A stretch of DNA of 64,000 bases from Nevskia sp. (GCA_023229645.1 JALNYU010000008.1:110391-174390); one strand, 5' to 3'; positions 27,301-36,122 are shown, counted from the first letter of the stretch. A program made the numbers and translations. The notes: a model not told the origin generated them from the letters alone.

Positions 27301-28383
27301 ATGAGCACACATTTCCAACAGAATACGCGGCGCCAACGCCATCAGTTGTTATTCGAGGACCAGTTAACTGTCGATCAATGCGGCAGCATCAAAACAATTG
27401 AACAACTGCGCCGCCACTTGCAGACCGCGATTGAGATCGAGCATTCGACCATTCCGGTCTATCTGACTGCCCTGTACTCGATCAAGGACGGCAGCAACAC
27501 CTTCGCCGCCCAAACTATCCAGGGTATCGTCATCGAAGAAATGCTGCACATGGTGCTGGCGGCCAACCTCTTGAACGCCGTCGGCGGCCATCCGGCGATT
27601 AATACCCGCCACTTCGTGCCGAGCTATCCCACCTACTTGCCGCACAGCAGCGATGAGTTCCTGGTACCGCTGCAGAAATTCTCTAAAGATGCGATTGCGG
27701 TCTTTCTAGATATTGAAAAGCCGGCCAAGCGCTTCGCCCCGCCGGAAGCCGACCACTACGAAACCATTGGCCAGTTTTACCAGGCGATTAAACACGCGCT
27801 GCGACATCTCCAGCACGTAACGCCAGGCGGCATTTTCACCGGCGATCCGGCGCGCCAGATCACACCTGAGCATTACTACGGCAGCGGCGGCAAGTTGTTG
27901 GCGATCCACAACTTGGATGACGCCACACTGGCGATCGACGAAATCGTCGGGCAAGGCGAAGGCATGAATGGCTCGATCATCGACCCAGATCATCGCCTGT
28001 TCGGCCAAGACATCGAATACGCGCATTACTTCCGCTTTAACGAAATCATGGTCGAGCGTATGTATTTGCCAACTGATTCGCCGCAAGCGCCGCCGAGCGG
28101 CCGACCCGTCGCCGTTGAATGGGACGCCGCTTACAACATGCACCCAAACCCGAAAATGGCTGACTACGAGAAGGGCTCGGAGTTGTGGAACAAAACCTAT
28201 GAATTCAATCGCACGTATATGGCGCTGCTGACCGGCCTGCATAACGCCTGCAACGGCAAGCCGGAAACGTTCATGGCAACGATTCCACTGATGTACGACC
28301 TGAAATATAAAGCGCTGGAATTGATGAAGACGCCGATCGGCAACGGCGAAACGGCCGGGCCGAGTTTCGAATTCGTCGAGTAA
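27301..28383 (+). CDS. Ferritin-like (iminophenyl-pyruvate dimer synthase-type) protein
   Basis: The product has 360 residues. The N-terminal half contains LQTAIEIEHSTIPVYLTALYSI and IQGIVIEEMLHMVLAANLLNAVGG, the Glu-xx-His pairs of a ferritin-like four-helix bundle in the domain family shared with VioB/RebD-type enzymes. The C-terminal half includes GEGMNGSIIDPDH, FGQDIEYAHYFRFNEI and a long helix, as in stand-alone members. Such proteins bind a di-metal or haem centre; most are uncharacterised. It is the third gene of the redox operon, only 6 bases after the GMC stop, so it probably acts on the same substrate or protects the flavoenzyme. Confidence 0.78.
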   Translation: MSTHFQQNTRRQRHQLLFEDQLTVDQCGSIKTIEQLRRHLQTAIEIEHSTIPVYLTALYSIKDGSNTFAAQTIQGIVIEEMLHMVLAANLLNAVGGHPAINTRHFVPSYPTYLPHSSDEFLVPLQKFSKDAIAVFLDIEKPAKRFAPPEADHYETIGQFYQAIKHALRHLQHVTPGGIFTGDPARQITPEHYYGSGGKLLAIHNLDDATLAIDEIVGQGEGMNGSIIDPDHRLFGQDIEYAHYFRFNEIMVERMYLPTDSPQAPPSGRPVAVEWDAAYNMHPNPKMADYEKGSELWNKTYEFNRTYMALLTGLHNACNGKPETFMATIPLMYDLKYKALELMKTPIGNGETAGPSFEFVE

Positions 28384-28549
28384 AAGGCCTAGCAAACAAA
28401 TCCCCGGCGCTGCATTGGCACCGCAGCGCCGGCGGTAATGCGAAAGCCCGATGCCTTACCTTAGGCGATGACTGCCAAGTCCGAATCCGGCGCGTAAATC
28501 CAGCGGCAGGCGGCCAATATCGCGGCACACACCGCCCAAAGGCCACGCC

Positions 28550-29020
28550 ATGCCTACATTTCAACTGATGGGAATCGCCGCAGAACCGTTCGCACCGCTG
28601 TTTCAGCTTTCCGACGCCGCGCTCGAAGAATTCGGCGCCGTCCGGCGCTTCGCAACTGAAAGCCCGGGGTTTCCGTGCCGCGTTAGCCTCGAAGATGCTG
28701 CAATCGGCGAAGAATTGCTGCTGCTGCCGTTCGAGCACCAACCGGCCGCATCGCCGTACCGCGCTTCCGGGCCGATCTACGTCCGCCGTGGCGCAAAGCA
28801 GCGCAAGCTGGCCGCCGGCGAAATTCCGCCGTATGTATCACAGCGGTTGATGTCAGTCCGTGCCTACGACGCCGCCCACATGATGATCTCGGCCGCCGTT
28901 TGTGAGGGCGCAGTGTTAGCCGACGAACTTGCGCGGCATTTCAGCAATGCTGCGGCGGCTTACATCCACCTTCACAATGCCAAACAAGGCTGCTTTTCCT
29001 GCGTGGTCAACCGCGCCTAG
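28550..29020 (+). CDS. DUF1203 protein
   Basis: The product has 156 residues and covers a complete DUF1203 domain. The recognised features are ESPGFPCRVSLEDAAIGEELLLLPFEHQ, SPYRASGPIYVR, the conserved RAYDAAHMM and the C-terminal YIHLHNAKQGCFSCVV with a CxxC-like pair. The family has no established function. It follows the redox operon after about 165 bases on the same strand and may be read through, but the gap is larger than those within the operon. Confidence 0.85.
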   Translation: MPTFQLMGIAAEPFAPLFQLSDAALEEFGAVRRFATESPGFPCRVSLEDAAIGEELLLLPFEHQPAASPYRASGPIYVRRGAKQRKLAAGEIPPYVSQRLMSVRAYDAAHMMISAAVCEGAVLADELARHFSNAAAAYIHLHNAKQGCFSCVVNRA

Positions 29021-29830
29021 CTACCGAACTGAATCAAGGCGCTGACCACCGCTGGCCTGCGTTCACCACGCTGGTCGTCACTTTCTGCAGCGCGCAGCGC
29101 CGTTTTGCTCTATCACAGCGGCGATTGATCGTACGCCGCCACTTGCCCCAGCGCTTTTCTAAGCGTGTCGTAAAGGCGGATGGGGCCGCGTGGAATCCGT
29201 TGTGGCGGCATTACTGCGCCGCGCCAGAAAAGCCTCAATACGCGCTCTGCGCTTCAAATGCCGGGCGTGGGCTGCTTTTAAACTCTGAATCATGTTCATG
29301 GGGAACCTCATCAACTGCTACGCCCGATGCCTTGGGCGACACACTTAATCTGCAAAAACCCCAGCCGATACGGCGGCTGTCGTAGGGGCTCGTGCAATCC
29401 ATGGACCAGAGCGGCTAAAAAGCTTCGCAAACATCTTGACCGACCGAAACGCTTGCGGCGCTATCCATAGCGGTCATATGGTTGCGGCGCTACAAATACC
29501 GGCAGAACGCTGCCCAGCATTGAATATTTCTTGTACTTCGGACGCTTGGAACGGACCCGCCTCAGCTCCATATACGGTGCGTCAAAAAAATGGCTGTACA
29601 GAACCCGAGAAATGGCGGCCGAACGAAAATGCATCAAAGCCCTCGCCGCTGCAGCAATCCAGCCAACAACGGCTGAACTGTCTCAACCTCGCGCAGCGCA
29701 TCACGCCACCGTTCAGGAATTTGCGAGATCCCGTGCGCAATTCCCGCCACGCCACCGGTCACGCATGCTGCGGCAGACGCACAAAAGCCGCGACGCCGTA
29801 CAGGCCATCGCGGCTGGGTCGTCCGCTGCG
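29021..29830. other. 810-bp region without an intact gene
   Basis: No complete gene is seen on either strand. The right part holds a C-terminal scrap of an ADP-ribosylglycohydrolase-like gene (listed separately). The rest is mixed sequence without ribosome-binding sites or recognised domains and looks like decayed coding DNA. Confidence 0.5.
29634..29800 (-). pseudogene. ADP-ribosylglycohydrolase-like C-terminal remnant
   Basis: On the minus strand a short frame ending at TGA (29634-29636) reads CVTGGVAGIAHGISQIPERW and then RDALREVE. It resembles the C-terminal helix pair of the DraG/ADP-ribosylglycohydrolase family (TGAIAGALAGAxYGxxAIPERWxxxL). No upstream part of the gene can be found, and the metal-binding DD motif is absent. 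It is therefore a fragment. The match is short, so confidence is moderate. Confidence 0.45.
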
Positions 29831-30739
29831 CTATTCGGTAGGGTTTTGAATAATCACTTCGACGCGGCGATTCGCCTGCCGCCCGGCTTCGGTATTGTTG
29901 TCGGCAATCGGCACGGCGTAGCCTTCGCCGACAGACGTTACGCGGCTGCTACTAATGCCGCGACCAGTCAGATAATCAGCAACCGAGTCCGCACGGCGTT
30001 GGGATAACACCGCATTCAAGCTCTCGCTGCCGCGATTGTCGGTATGACCTTCGATTCTGACGCTCCGATCCGGCGCCTGATCGAGAAAGGTAACGAGGCG
30101 GTCGAGATTCGAAATGCCGCCGGCTTTGAGATCCGCGCGGCCGGTTGTGAACAAGAGATCGCCCAGGGTCAGCACCATGCCGCGGTCGGTTTTCTTCGCC
30201 TGCAGCGCAGCAAGTTCGGCTTCAAGCGCATCGTTACGGAGACGCGCGGCGTCGGCTTTTGCTTTTAACGCATCGTTCTCGCGATTAGCGGAATCGGTTT
30301 CCGCCTGCAGAAAGGCCGCCGTCGTTTGCAAAACGCTGTTCTTGCGCTTTGCCAAGTCCGCCTCGCGTGTACGCGCGTCGAGTTGAATTCGACTATTTTC
30401 GTCTGTCAGCGTTTTGCGCTGATCTTCGGCATAGCGGGTCTGGGCTTGTGCAGTGGCGATTTGCACGCGCCGATCTGCGACATAAACAAGATGCGTCGAC
30501 ACCGCGGGGTCGGTCTGCGGTAATTCAGCATCCTTCACCGCGATTTCGGCGTCGTGCATCGCTACTGGTGCCCGGCTAGCGAGGTTAGGGTCGGCCTGCA
30601 GGTCGGTTAACGCGGCGCGAACACGAACGGCACCGGGGTCTTTCACCGGCTCCGGCGCGCAGGCCGCCATTACCAGCCCAACGCCGCCTAGCGTTAGCCC
30701 AAATAGCGTCTTTTTAATTACGGCATTAATAGTATTCAT
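29831..30739 (-). CDS. Lipoprotein with DUF4398-like and OmpA domains
   Basis: The product has 302 residues. A signal peptide ends in the lipobox VMAAC (Cys 27). Residues about 35-105 form a DUF4398-like helical part. A long heptad-rich coiled coil (about 105-190, many Ala, Glu, Lys, Arg) leads to an OmpA peptidoglycan-binding domain (about 195-300) with LLFTTGRADLKAGG, EGHTDNRGS, LSQRRADSVADYL and RQANRRVEVII. The protein should sit in the outer membrane and grip the cell wall. It lies 3 bases after the shorter DUF4398 lipoprotein gene and is in one operon with it. Confidence 0.9.
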   Translation of the reverse strand: MNTINAVIKKTLFGLTLGGVGLVMAACAPEPVKDPGAVRVRAALTDLQADPNLASRAPVAMHDAEIAVKDAELPQTDPAVSTHLVYVADRRVQIATAQAQTRYAEDQRKTLTDENSRIQLDARTREADLAKRKNSVLQTTAAFLQAETDSANRENDALKAKADAARLRNDALEAELAALQAKKTDRGMVLTLGDLLFTTGRADLKAGGISNLDRLVTFLDQAPDRSVRIEGHTDNRGSESLNAVLSQRRADSVADYLTGRGISSSRVTSVGEGYAVPIADNNTEAGRQANRRVEVIIQNPTE

Positions 30740-30742
30740 GTC

Positions 30743-31129
30743 TTAATTTCCTGAGCTGCGTTGTAATTCCTGACGCAGGGTTTCACTGCTTTTGCGCAGA
30801 TCCTGGTTCACCAGATCCGCCTGCGCGAAACGTGTCTTTGCCGATGCCAGCTCAGCATCGGCGCGCGCTTCGTCGGCAAGCCAGCGCGACTGTGTTACTC
30901 GCTGCTCATCCGGCTTGTCACCGTTGTTGTGTGCCGCTGCGAGCTTTTCATGTGCGGTTCGCATTTCCAACGGCGCATATTCAGCGGCGCGGTCCTTATC
31001 GGCATTGGCCACGGCGATATCGGCCGCCTGCAATGCGTCGGTTGGGGGCTGCGGGGCGGTGGCGCAGGCAGACAGCACCAAAGCGCCGCAGACCATCAGC
31101 ATGGAATAGGGGTTGATGACAGTCTTCAT
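30743..31129 (-). CDS. DUF4398 lipoprotein
   Basis: The product has 128 residues. A signal peptide with the lipobox LSAC (Cys 22) is followed by DALQAADIAVANADKDRAAEYAPLEM and AHEKLAAAHNN, the DUF4398 pattern. It ends in a helical, possibly coiled-coil stretch (RKSSETLRQELQ). It pairs with the OmpA-DUF4398 protein encoded 3 bases downstream; the two probably form a stress-induced envelope pair. Function is unknown. The leader region upstream includes a purine-rich stretch before the ATG. Confidence 0.85.
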   Translation of the reverse strand: MKTVINPYSMLMVCGALVLSACATAPQPPTDALQAADIAVANADKDRAAEYAPLEMRTAHEKLAAAHNNGDKPDEQRVTQSRWLADEARADAELASAKTRFAQADLVNQDLRKSSETLRQELQRSSGN

Positions 31130-31391
31130 AATGGAATCCTCTTAGTTTGTATTAGTCCGCGCTAAATACGGCAATCGGCGGCGTCTGCCAAAACGGGTTT
31201 GATCGTCCTATGCGCGCGTCATGTTTTAGTTTTACGCGGCGGCCGACGCCGCGTCGGTCTGACAGCGCACAGAGCGCCGCTCCACTATTGGAATTATTAC
31301 AGCCGATAAGATGCGGCAATGCCCGCGGAGCGCAGGAACTATTCAAATATCGACGCGGGGCGTACTCGAATAACACACCCTTATTTTTATT

Positions 31392-31538
31392 TTAGATGCG
31401 TCGGCCTTGAATAATGCGAACTAGAACCATGATGATTGCGACAACCAAAAGAATATGGATCAGCCCGCCCATGGAATAGGACGATACCAAACCTAATACC
31501 CATAGTATTAACAATATAATAGCAATAGTTTCAAGCAC
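31392..31538 (-). CDS. DUF5670 (Lmo0937-type) miniprotein, GTG start
   Basis: This 48-residue frame is read from the sequence itself. It begins GTG with AGGAG 7 bases upstream and reads MLETIAIILLILWVLGLVSS, then YSMGGLIHILLVVAIIMVLV and RIIQGRRI. Two hydrophobic helices are separated by SYSMGG, and the basic tail fits the Lmo0937 family of tiny membrane proteins often found near stress genes. The family role is unknown. It lies alone between the DUF4398 genes and hairpin repeat copy C, in the same direction as the lipoprotein genes. Confidence 0.82.
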   Translation of the reverse strand: MLETIAIILLILWVLGLVSSYSMGGLIHILLVVAIIMVLVRIIQGRRI

Positions 31539-31651
31539 AGCGGATCTCCTGTTTATCCCTAGGGCGCAAAGGGCCAGCGCCCAGGGTGCGCCAAACGCCC
31601 GAGCAGCTCCGTGCGGTTTCGTACAAAGCAGCAGTCAAAAGTTGGCCAGCC

Positions 31652-31856
31652 TTATTGATCCGGCCATTAAGTAGTTGAATAAAGACAGTGCAATGCCAAA
31701 CCGGATGCCGCACTTTCGAGAAAGCGAGAAATGGCCGAGTCAATAACAAAGCAATTTGATTTTATTATTAATTCGGCCACTCACGCCGTCTCGAAAAGTG
31801 CGATCTCAAATTGCCGCGTAGCACCTCGTTCAACTATTTTGTGGCCGAATCAATAA
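31652..31856. repeat. Bipartite hairpin repeat, copy C
   Basis: The first hairpin runs from ttattgatccggccatta to gaaatggccgagtcaataa. The second runs from ttaattcggccactcac to ttgtggccgaatcaataa. They are joined by an AT-rich hinge (caaagcaatttgattttatta). It is nearly identical to copy E and in the same orientation, and is inverted relative to copy D. Confidence 0.88.
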
Positions 31857-31976
31857 CAACAGGCGCCCTTAAGGTTATAACCGGTTTCTCAATATAAATG
31901 TCCGTTGCCGTACATACCTCATAAAATAATCCGGTATGCTGGGGACACAAGGGCTATTCCCGAAGACGACGACGTC

Positions 31977-32024
31977 CGATATGCCGATATGCCGATATGC
32001 CGATATGCCGATATGCCGATATGC
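31977..32024 (+). repeat. Octanucleotide tandem repeat (cgatatgc x6) over a start codon
   Basis: Six perfect copies of cgatatgc each contain an ATG. Because the unit is 8 bases, successive ATGs fall in different reading frames; only those of units 3 (31997) and 6 (32021) are in frame with the Crp-like gene. No Shine-Dalgarno sequence is visible upstream. Confidence 0.92.
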
Positions 32025-32749
32025 CAAAGGTTGATGCCCCGGAGCGCAACCATCTTATTGCCGCATTGCCGCACGAGGTCATGGCGCGCATACTGCCTCA
32101 TCTTGAGTTTATGCCGCTCGCGCTGGGTCAAGTATTATACGAATCAGGCGACACACTGCGGCATGTCTATTTTCCGATCGACTGCATTGTGTCTCTGCTT
32201 TACGTCATGGAAAACGGGGCGTCTGCTGAAATTTCCGTCGTTGGCAACGAAGGCATAATCGGCGTTGCGCTGTTTATGGGTGGCGAAAGCACGCCCAGCA
32301 GAGCGGTCGTGCAAAGCGCTGGCGGCGCCTACCGCTTGCTCGGCAGCCGGCTCAAAGACGAATTCAACCGCCACGGCGAATTACTGACGCTGATGCTGCG
32401 CTATACACAGTCTTTAATCACCCAAATGGCGCAAACCGCGGTGTGCAATCGCCACCATACAATTGATCAGCAACTCTGCCGGTGGTTGTTGTTGTCACTG
32501 GATCGCCTGGCAAGCAATCAATTAACGATGACGCAAGAATTAATTGCAAATATGCTCGGCGTGCGCCGTGAAGGCGTTACCGAATCCGCAGGCCGCTTGC
32601 AGAAACTTGGGGTCATTGAATACCACCGCGGGCAGATTACAGTATTGGACCGATTGAAATTAGAGCGTCTGTGCTGCGAATGCTACGCCGTGGTTAAAAA
32701 AGAGTCTGATCGACTGCTGAACTACGTGCCGCGCGTACGCCCCGAATAA
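31997..32749 (+). CDS. Crp/Fnr-family regulator starting within an 8-bp repeat
   Basis: The product has 250 residues from the first in-frame ATG (31997), or 242 from 32021. The cyclic-nucleotide-binding fold spans about 20-140 (LEFMPLALGQVLYESGDTLRHVYFP, VGNEGIIGVALFMGG). The Crp-type HTH is near 185-225 (LTMTQELIANMLGVRREGVTESAGRLQKLG). This matches the subgroup of Crp/Fnr-like proteins without the cAMP-binding Arg or an Fe-S Cys set, common in methylotrophs and soil bacteria. The start codon lies in cgatatgc repeats, so expression may vary with repeat number. A second related regulator follows. Confidence 0.86.
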   Translation: MPICRYADMPKVDAPERNHLIAALPHEVMARILPHLEFMPLALGQVLYESGDTLRHVYFPIDCIVSLLYVMENGASAEISVVGNEGIIGVALFMGGESTPSRAVVQSAGGAYRLLGSRLKDEFNRHGELLTLMLRYTQSLITQMAQTAVCNRHHTIDQQLCRWLLLSLDRLASNQLTMTQELIANMLGVRREGVTESAGRLQKLGVIEYHRGQITVLDRLKLERLCCECYAVVKKESDRLLNYVPRVRPE

Positions 32750-32906
32750 TGCAGCGCATTTTTGTGCTGCCTAAGTCAGTTTTTCCGCGCCGCTAGTACG
32801 CAGTCGAACAGAGCTCGCTGCGGAATAGCGCATACTCATTCCATCGGATTAGCCTCAGCACCTCGTCCGTGCCAATGCCTGGCTTCCACAAGCTGCGGAG
32901 CGTCGT

Positions 32907-33614
32907 GTGGCGGAAGTAACATCTGCGGCGCACCCTAACCGCCTTATCGCCGGCTTGCCGGAGCGCGAGCGGCAACGCCTTTTAAGCGGTGGGGAACCGG
33001 TCGAGCTGATTTGCGGCGACGTGCTATGCGTGGCAGATACGCCACTACGCTACGTTTACTTCCCGCATTCGGGCTTCGTTTCCCTAGTCGCCAGCGTCAG
33101 CGGCCACCAACCGCTGGACTTAGGCATTATCGGCAGCGAAGGCATGCTCGGCGCGACGATTGTACTGGGCGTTAACGCCGTTCCACTGCGCTGCATCGTG
33201 TACGGCTCAGGCTTAGCGCTGCGCGTATCCGCGTCGCAGTTTAAACATGAACTGGTTCGCAGCCCGGCGCTACTGCGGACGATGCATCGCTACCTTTATG
33301 TGATGATGGCGCAATTGGCGCAGGCCTTCACCTGCATCCACTTTCATGAGGTGAATGCCCGCTTGGCGCGCTGTTTATTAATGACACACGACTGCGCACA
33401 CGCAAGCCACTTTCATCTAACGCATCAGTTTCTCGCGAATATGCTCGGCGTCCGTCGTAGCGGGATTTCTACTGCGGCGTCCGCGTTACAAGCGCGCGGC
33501 CTAATCGACTATACCCGCGGCGAAATCCAAATTCTAAATCGCAACGGCCTGGAAGCGGCCTCCTGCGAGTGCTACGCCGCGTCAATCAACGACTACGCTC
33601 AGCGGCTGAATTAA
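32907..33614 (+). CDS. Crp/Fnr-family regulator, GTG start
   Basis: The product has 235 residues. It parallels its upstream neighbour: binding fold LCVADTPLRYVYFPHSGFVSLV and IIGSEGMLGATIVLG, and HTH HLTHQFLANMLGVRRSGISTAASALQARG. It shares the terminal motif CECYAA with the neighbour (CECYAV), showing common ancestry by an old duplication. GTG at 32907 has GGAG 6 bases upstream. The two genes are 157 bases apart and may be transcribed separately. Effector and targets are unknown; the surrounding envelope-stress genes are plausible targets. Confidence 0.87.
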   Translation: MAEVTSAAHPNRLIAGLPERERQRLLSGGEPVELICGDVLCVADTPLRYVYFPHSGFVSLVASVSGHQPLDLGIIGSEGMLGATIVLGVNAVPLRCIVYGSGLALRVSASQFKHELVRSPALLRTMHRYLYVMMAQLAQAFTCIHFHEVNARLARCLLMTHDCAHASHFHLTHQFLANMLGVRRSGISTAASALQARGLIDYTRGEIQILNRNGLEAASCECYAASINDYAQRLN

Positions 33615-33869
33615 AGTCCGTCACATTATATTCGGTACAGCGGACGATACGCCGCGCCGACATAGGTCTTCAGACTTTATAGCGACGGACTCTATATTCT
33701 AACCGCCTGCCCAGGCAGCACCGCGCGCTTGTGTTCGTCAGCGTACCGAAATCACGGCCTCACGCGTGTAGGCTAAGCCAATAGAGCACTGTCCGCAGTC
33801 GCATGGCGCTTGTTTGGGCCTAGCGCACGCGCTTCCGCTTTGCTTTTGGTATCAACTTTCGAGATTCCC

Positions 33870-34028
33870 ATGACCTTAGGTACGATTCTAATTATTCTCG
33901 TTGTATTGATGCTGATCGGCGCCTTTCCGAGCTGGCCGCATAGTCGGAGCTGGGGCTATGGTCCCAGTAGCGTTCTTGGCTTCGTTCTTGTCATTTTCGT
34001 CGTGCTGTTATTGACCGGCCGAATTTGA
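33870..34028 (+). CDS. DUF3309 miniprotein
   Basis: The product has 52 residues: MTLGTILIILVVLMLIGAF followed by PSWPHSRSWGYGPSSVLG and VLVIFVVLLLTGRI. This is the DUF3309 pattern, two membrane helices joined by a W/G/P-rich turn. The ATG at 33870 gives the usual family start; a longer frame from 33810 adds unrelated residues. The family is often found with stress-induced genes such as CsbD and BON proteins, both of which occur in this block. Function is unknown. Confidence 0.85.
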   Translation: MTLGTILIILVVLMLIGAFPSWPHSRSWGYGPSSVLGFVLVIFVVLLLTGRI

Positions 34029-34299
34029 GTCGGCGCAAAATGCTCGCATCCTGTTTAAAGCAATTTCCCCCGGTAACAGAGTAATTTTATTATTAAAACG
34101 GGGGATTGGTCTTTAGAAAATTTGCAGCGCAAACATGATTTTGGCGATGCAATAAGACAGCGCCAGTCGATAGGATAACGCTGCCGATGCGCTGCCGTAT
34201 ACCGCAGAAGAATACTGTCGTTACGTGTGGAATCGAACAGACAGAATGCCGGCGCTCAACAATAGTTATCGTGCTGGATGTTGGACTTTCTTCTGGCCA

Positions 34300-34505
34300 T
34301 TATTGATTCGGCCACAAAATAGTTGAACGAGGTGCTACGCGGCAATTTGAGATCGCACTTTTTCGAGACGGCGTGAGTGGCCGAATTAATAATAAAATCA
34401 AATTGCTTTGTTATTGATCCGGCCATTTCTCGCTTTCTCGGAAGTGCGGCATCCGGTTTGACATTGCACTGTCTTTATTCAAGTACTTAATGGCCGGATC
34501 AATAA
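34300..34505. repeat. Bipartite hairpin repeat, copy D (inverted)
   Basis: The element runs from ttattgattcggccacaaa to taatggccggatcaataa, with the hinge aataataaaatcaaattgc in the middle. Its sequence is the reverse complement of copies C and E with few changes, so the family is found in both orientations. Confidence 0.88.
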
Positions 34506-34571
34506 ATCTATTTCCAGCACTCGTATGCTTCAGATTTAACGCAGCATTGCAGTCCATATTAGGTGTTCATC

Positions 34572-34886
34572 ATGAAACACACATTTATTTACGCATTCGG
34601 CGGCCTTGCGCTGCTGGCGTTGATTCCCTTCGCCGCAGACGCTCGAACCGATTTCAACGTGACCCTGGGTCTCGGCGTTCCGCTATACGTTGAGCCGCCG
34701 CCGATCTACTACGAACCGCCGCCGCGCTATTACAGCCCCGCGCCGCCGCTGTATTACGGCCCGCGCGTGATCTATCAAGAGCGCCGTTGGGACCGCCGCC
34801 ATCGGCGCTGGGAACATAGCCGTGGCGACCGCGATGAAGGGCATAACCGGGACCCAGGCCGCGGCGAACACCATGACCGCCATTAA
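34572..34886 (+). CDS. Secreted Pro/Tyr-rich protein
   Basis: The product has 104 residues. A signal peptide (MKHTFIYAFGGLALLALIPF, cleavage near ADA) leads to a mature part of low complexity: repeated YEPPP/YYSPAPPLYYG motifs (residues 40-70), then a highly charged Arg/His/Asp tail (WDRRHRRWEHSRGDRDEG). Such proteins are common in proteobacterial envelopes and are thought to be extracytoplasmic, but no domain is assigned. It lies between hairpin repeat copy D and the Spy-like gene, within the stress block. Confidence 0.75.
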   Translation: MKHTFIYAFGGLALLALIPFAADARTDFNVTLGLGVPLYVEPPPIYYEPPPRYYSPAPPLYYGPRVIYQERRWDRRHRRWEHSRGDRDEGHNRDPGRGEHHDRH

Positions 34887-34957
34887 GCGCAAATCTGCAT
34901 CGCCAGACACGCGCGGCACCATGTCCCATCTAGCCCTTATTTATTTGGAGTTTGACC

Positions 34958-35692
34958 ATGAATAAAATAAACACCCCGCGACGCCTAGGCCCGTACCGTC
35001 TCATCGCCCTAGCCACGCTCGCCGCCTTTACTCATCCTATTGGCGCGACAGAACTTGTCTTGGCCGGCGAACCGGCAACGACCAAACCGCTCGCCGCCGG
35101 CGCGAATCAACAACCGGCGCCTGCCACACTGCCCTCGACGACCAGCCCAGCCGGCGACTCTGCCGACGCTCGCTTTGATCATCTGCACGATAAGTCCGGT
35201 ACGACGCCAGGACAGCCCGCGACGCCTATCGGGGACTCACCTGATGCCCGCTTTGATCACCTACACGATAAGTCCACCGCGGCAGCTGGGCAATCTGCAA
35301 GGCCAGCAGAGAAAAATATGGGTCACCCAGCGATGATGCACGACGCCGCTGACGCGGAAGCAAGAATCACGGCGCTGCACGATAAGCTGGCGATTACACC
35401 GGGCCAGGAAGAGATGTGGCGCAAGGTCGCCACGATCATGCGCGACAACGCCGTCACCGTAACCCAGCTCGCCATGAAGCGCTCTGAGAGCGCCAAGACG
35501 ATGACCGCCGTCGACAATTTGGACTCTTATGCCGAAATTTCCGGCGCTCACGAAACCGGAACGCGGAATTTATTGCCGGCTTTTAAAGCACTGTACGACA
35601 GCATGCCAGACGCCCAAAAGCGCGCTGCTGATGCGGTCTTCCGCGATCACGGCCGCGGCGGCCAACACATGCGGCATCGGGCTGGCTCGTAA
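34958..35692 (+). CDS. Spy/CpxP-like periplasmic protein with internal repeats
   Basis: The product has 244 residues. A signal peptide (to about residue 30, ending near PIGA) precedes a Pro/Ala-rich region with two near-identical copies of DARFDHLHDKS (about residues 69 and 97). A third divergent copy (AEARITALHDKLAITPGQEEMW) opens an LTxxQ-like helical domain (130-230) containing a TPGQ motif, as in Spy/CpxP chaperones. The ATG at 34958 has GGAG 8 bases upstream. It would act as a periplasmic stress or metal-related chaperone. The internal duplication of the N-terminal module is unusual. Confidence 0.7.
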   Translation: MNKINTPRRLGPYRLIALATLAAFTHPIGATELVLAGEPATTKPLAAGANQQPAPATLPSTTSPAGDSADARFDHLHDKSGTTPGQPATPIGDSPDARFDHLHDKSTAAAGQSARPAEKNMGHPAMMHDAADAEARITALHDKLAITPGQEEMWRKVATIMRDNAVTVTQLAMKRSESAKTMTAVDNLDSYAEISGAHETGTRNLLPAFKALYDSMPDAQKRAADAVFRDHGRGGQHMRHRAGS

Positions 35693-35772
35693 TGCTGCCC
35701 GGCTTTCCCATTTTGACCGCCGCGATGGACGGCGGCTGGATTCCTGATCACGACACACAGCAAGGACCCATC

Positions 35773-36117
35773 ATGCAAACTGAAACTAACACCACGCTAC
35801 CCTCGGCCGGACTCGATGGCAAAGGCTCATCGAAGCTCTCGCAAGAATTCCACAATATTCTTACCGATATTGAAGACATGGTTAAAGCCACGACCTCAAT
35901 GACCGGCGAAGATCTCTCGCGTGCCAAGGCGGAAATCAGCCAACGCGTTGCTGCGGTCAAGCACGTAGTCGATGAAATTGGCGAAGACCTTGGCCACCGC
36001 GCTCGGCGCTCCGTTGAGCGCACCAATCACTATGTCCATGAACAACCGTGGCAGGCGATCGGCGCCGGCGCGGCGCTCGGCTTCCTGCTGGGCTTCGTAC
36101 TCGCCCGTCGAGCCTAA
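35773..36117 (+). CDS. YqjD/ElaB-type (DUF883) membrane-anchored protein
   Basis: The product has 114 residues. A long amphipathic helix (LSQEFHNILTDIEDMVKATTS to HVVDEIGEDLG) leads to VHEQPWQAIGAGAALGFLLGFVLARR, the DUF883 signature: a Trp-containing turn and a GxxxG helix ending in Arg residues. In other bacteria such proteins tether ribosomes to the inner membrane in stationary phase. The ATG at 35773 follows aagga. It is the first gene of a three-gene unit with the YqjE-like gene 5 bases downstream. Confidence 0.88.
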   Translation: MQTETNTTLPSAGLDGKGSSKLSQEFHNILTDIEDMVKATTSMTGEDLSRAKAEISQRVAAVKHVVDEIGEDLGHRARRSVERTNHYVHEQPWQAIGAGAALGFLLGFVLARRA

Positions 36118-36122
36118 GCCGG

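Noticed and set aside
29531..30007. 158-residue plus-strand frame over the DraG remnant and OmpA gene end
   Set aside because: It overlaps a well-supported OmpA-domain gene on the other strand and lacks any family signature.
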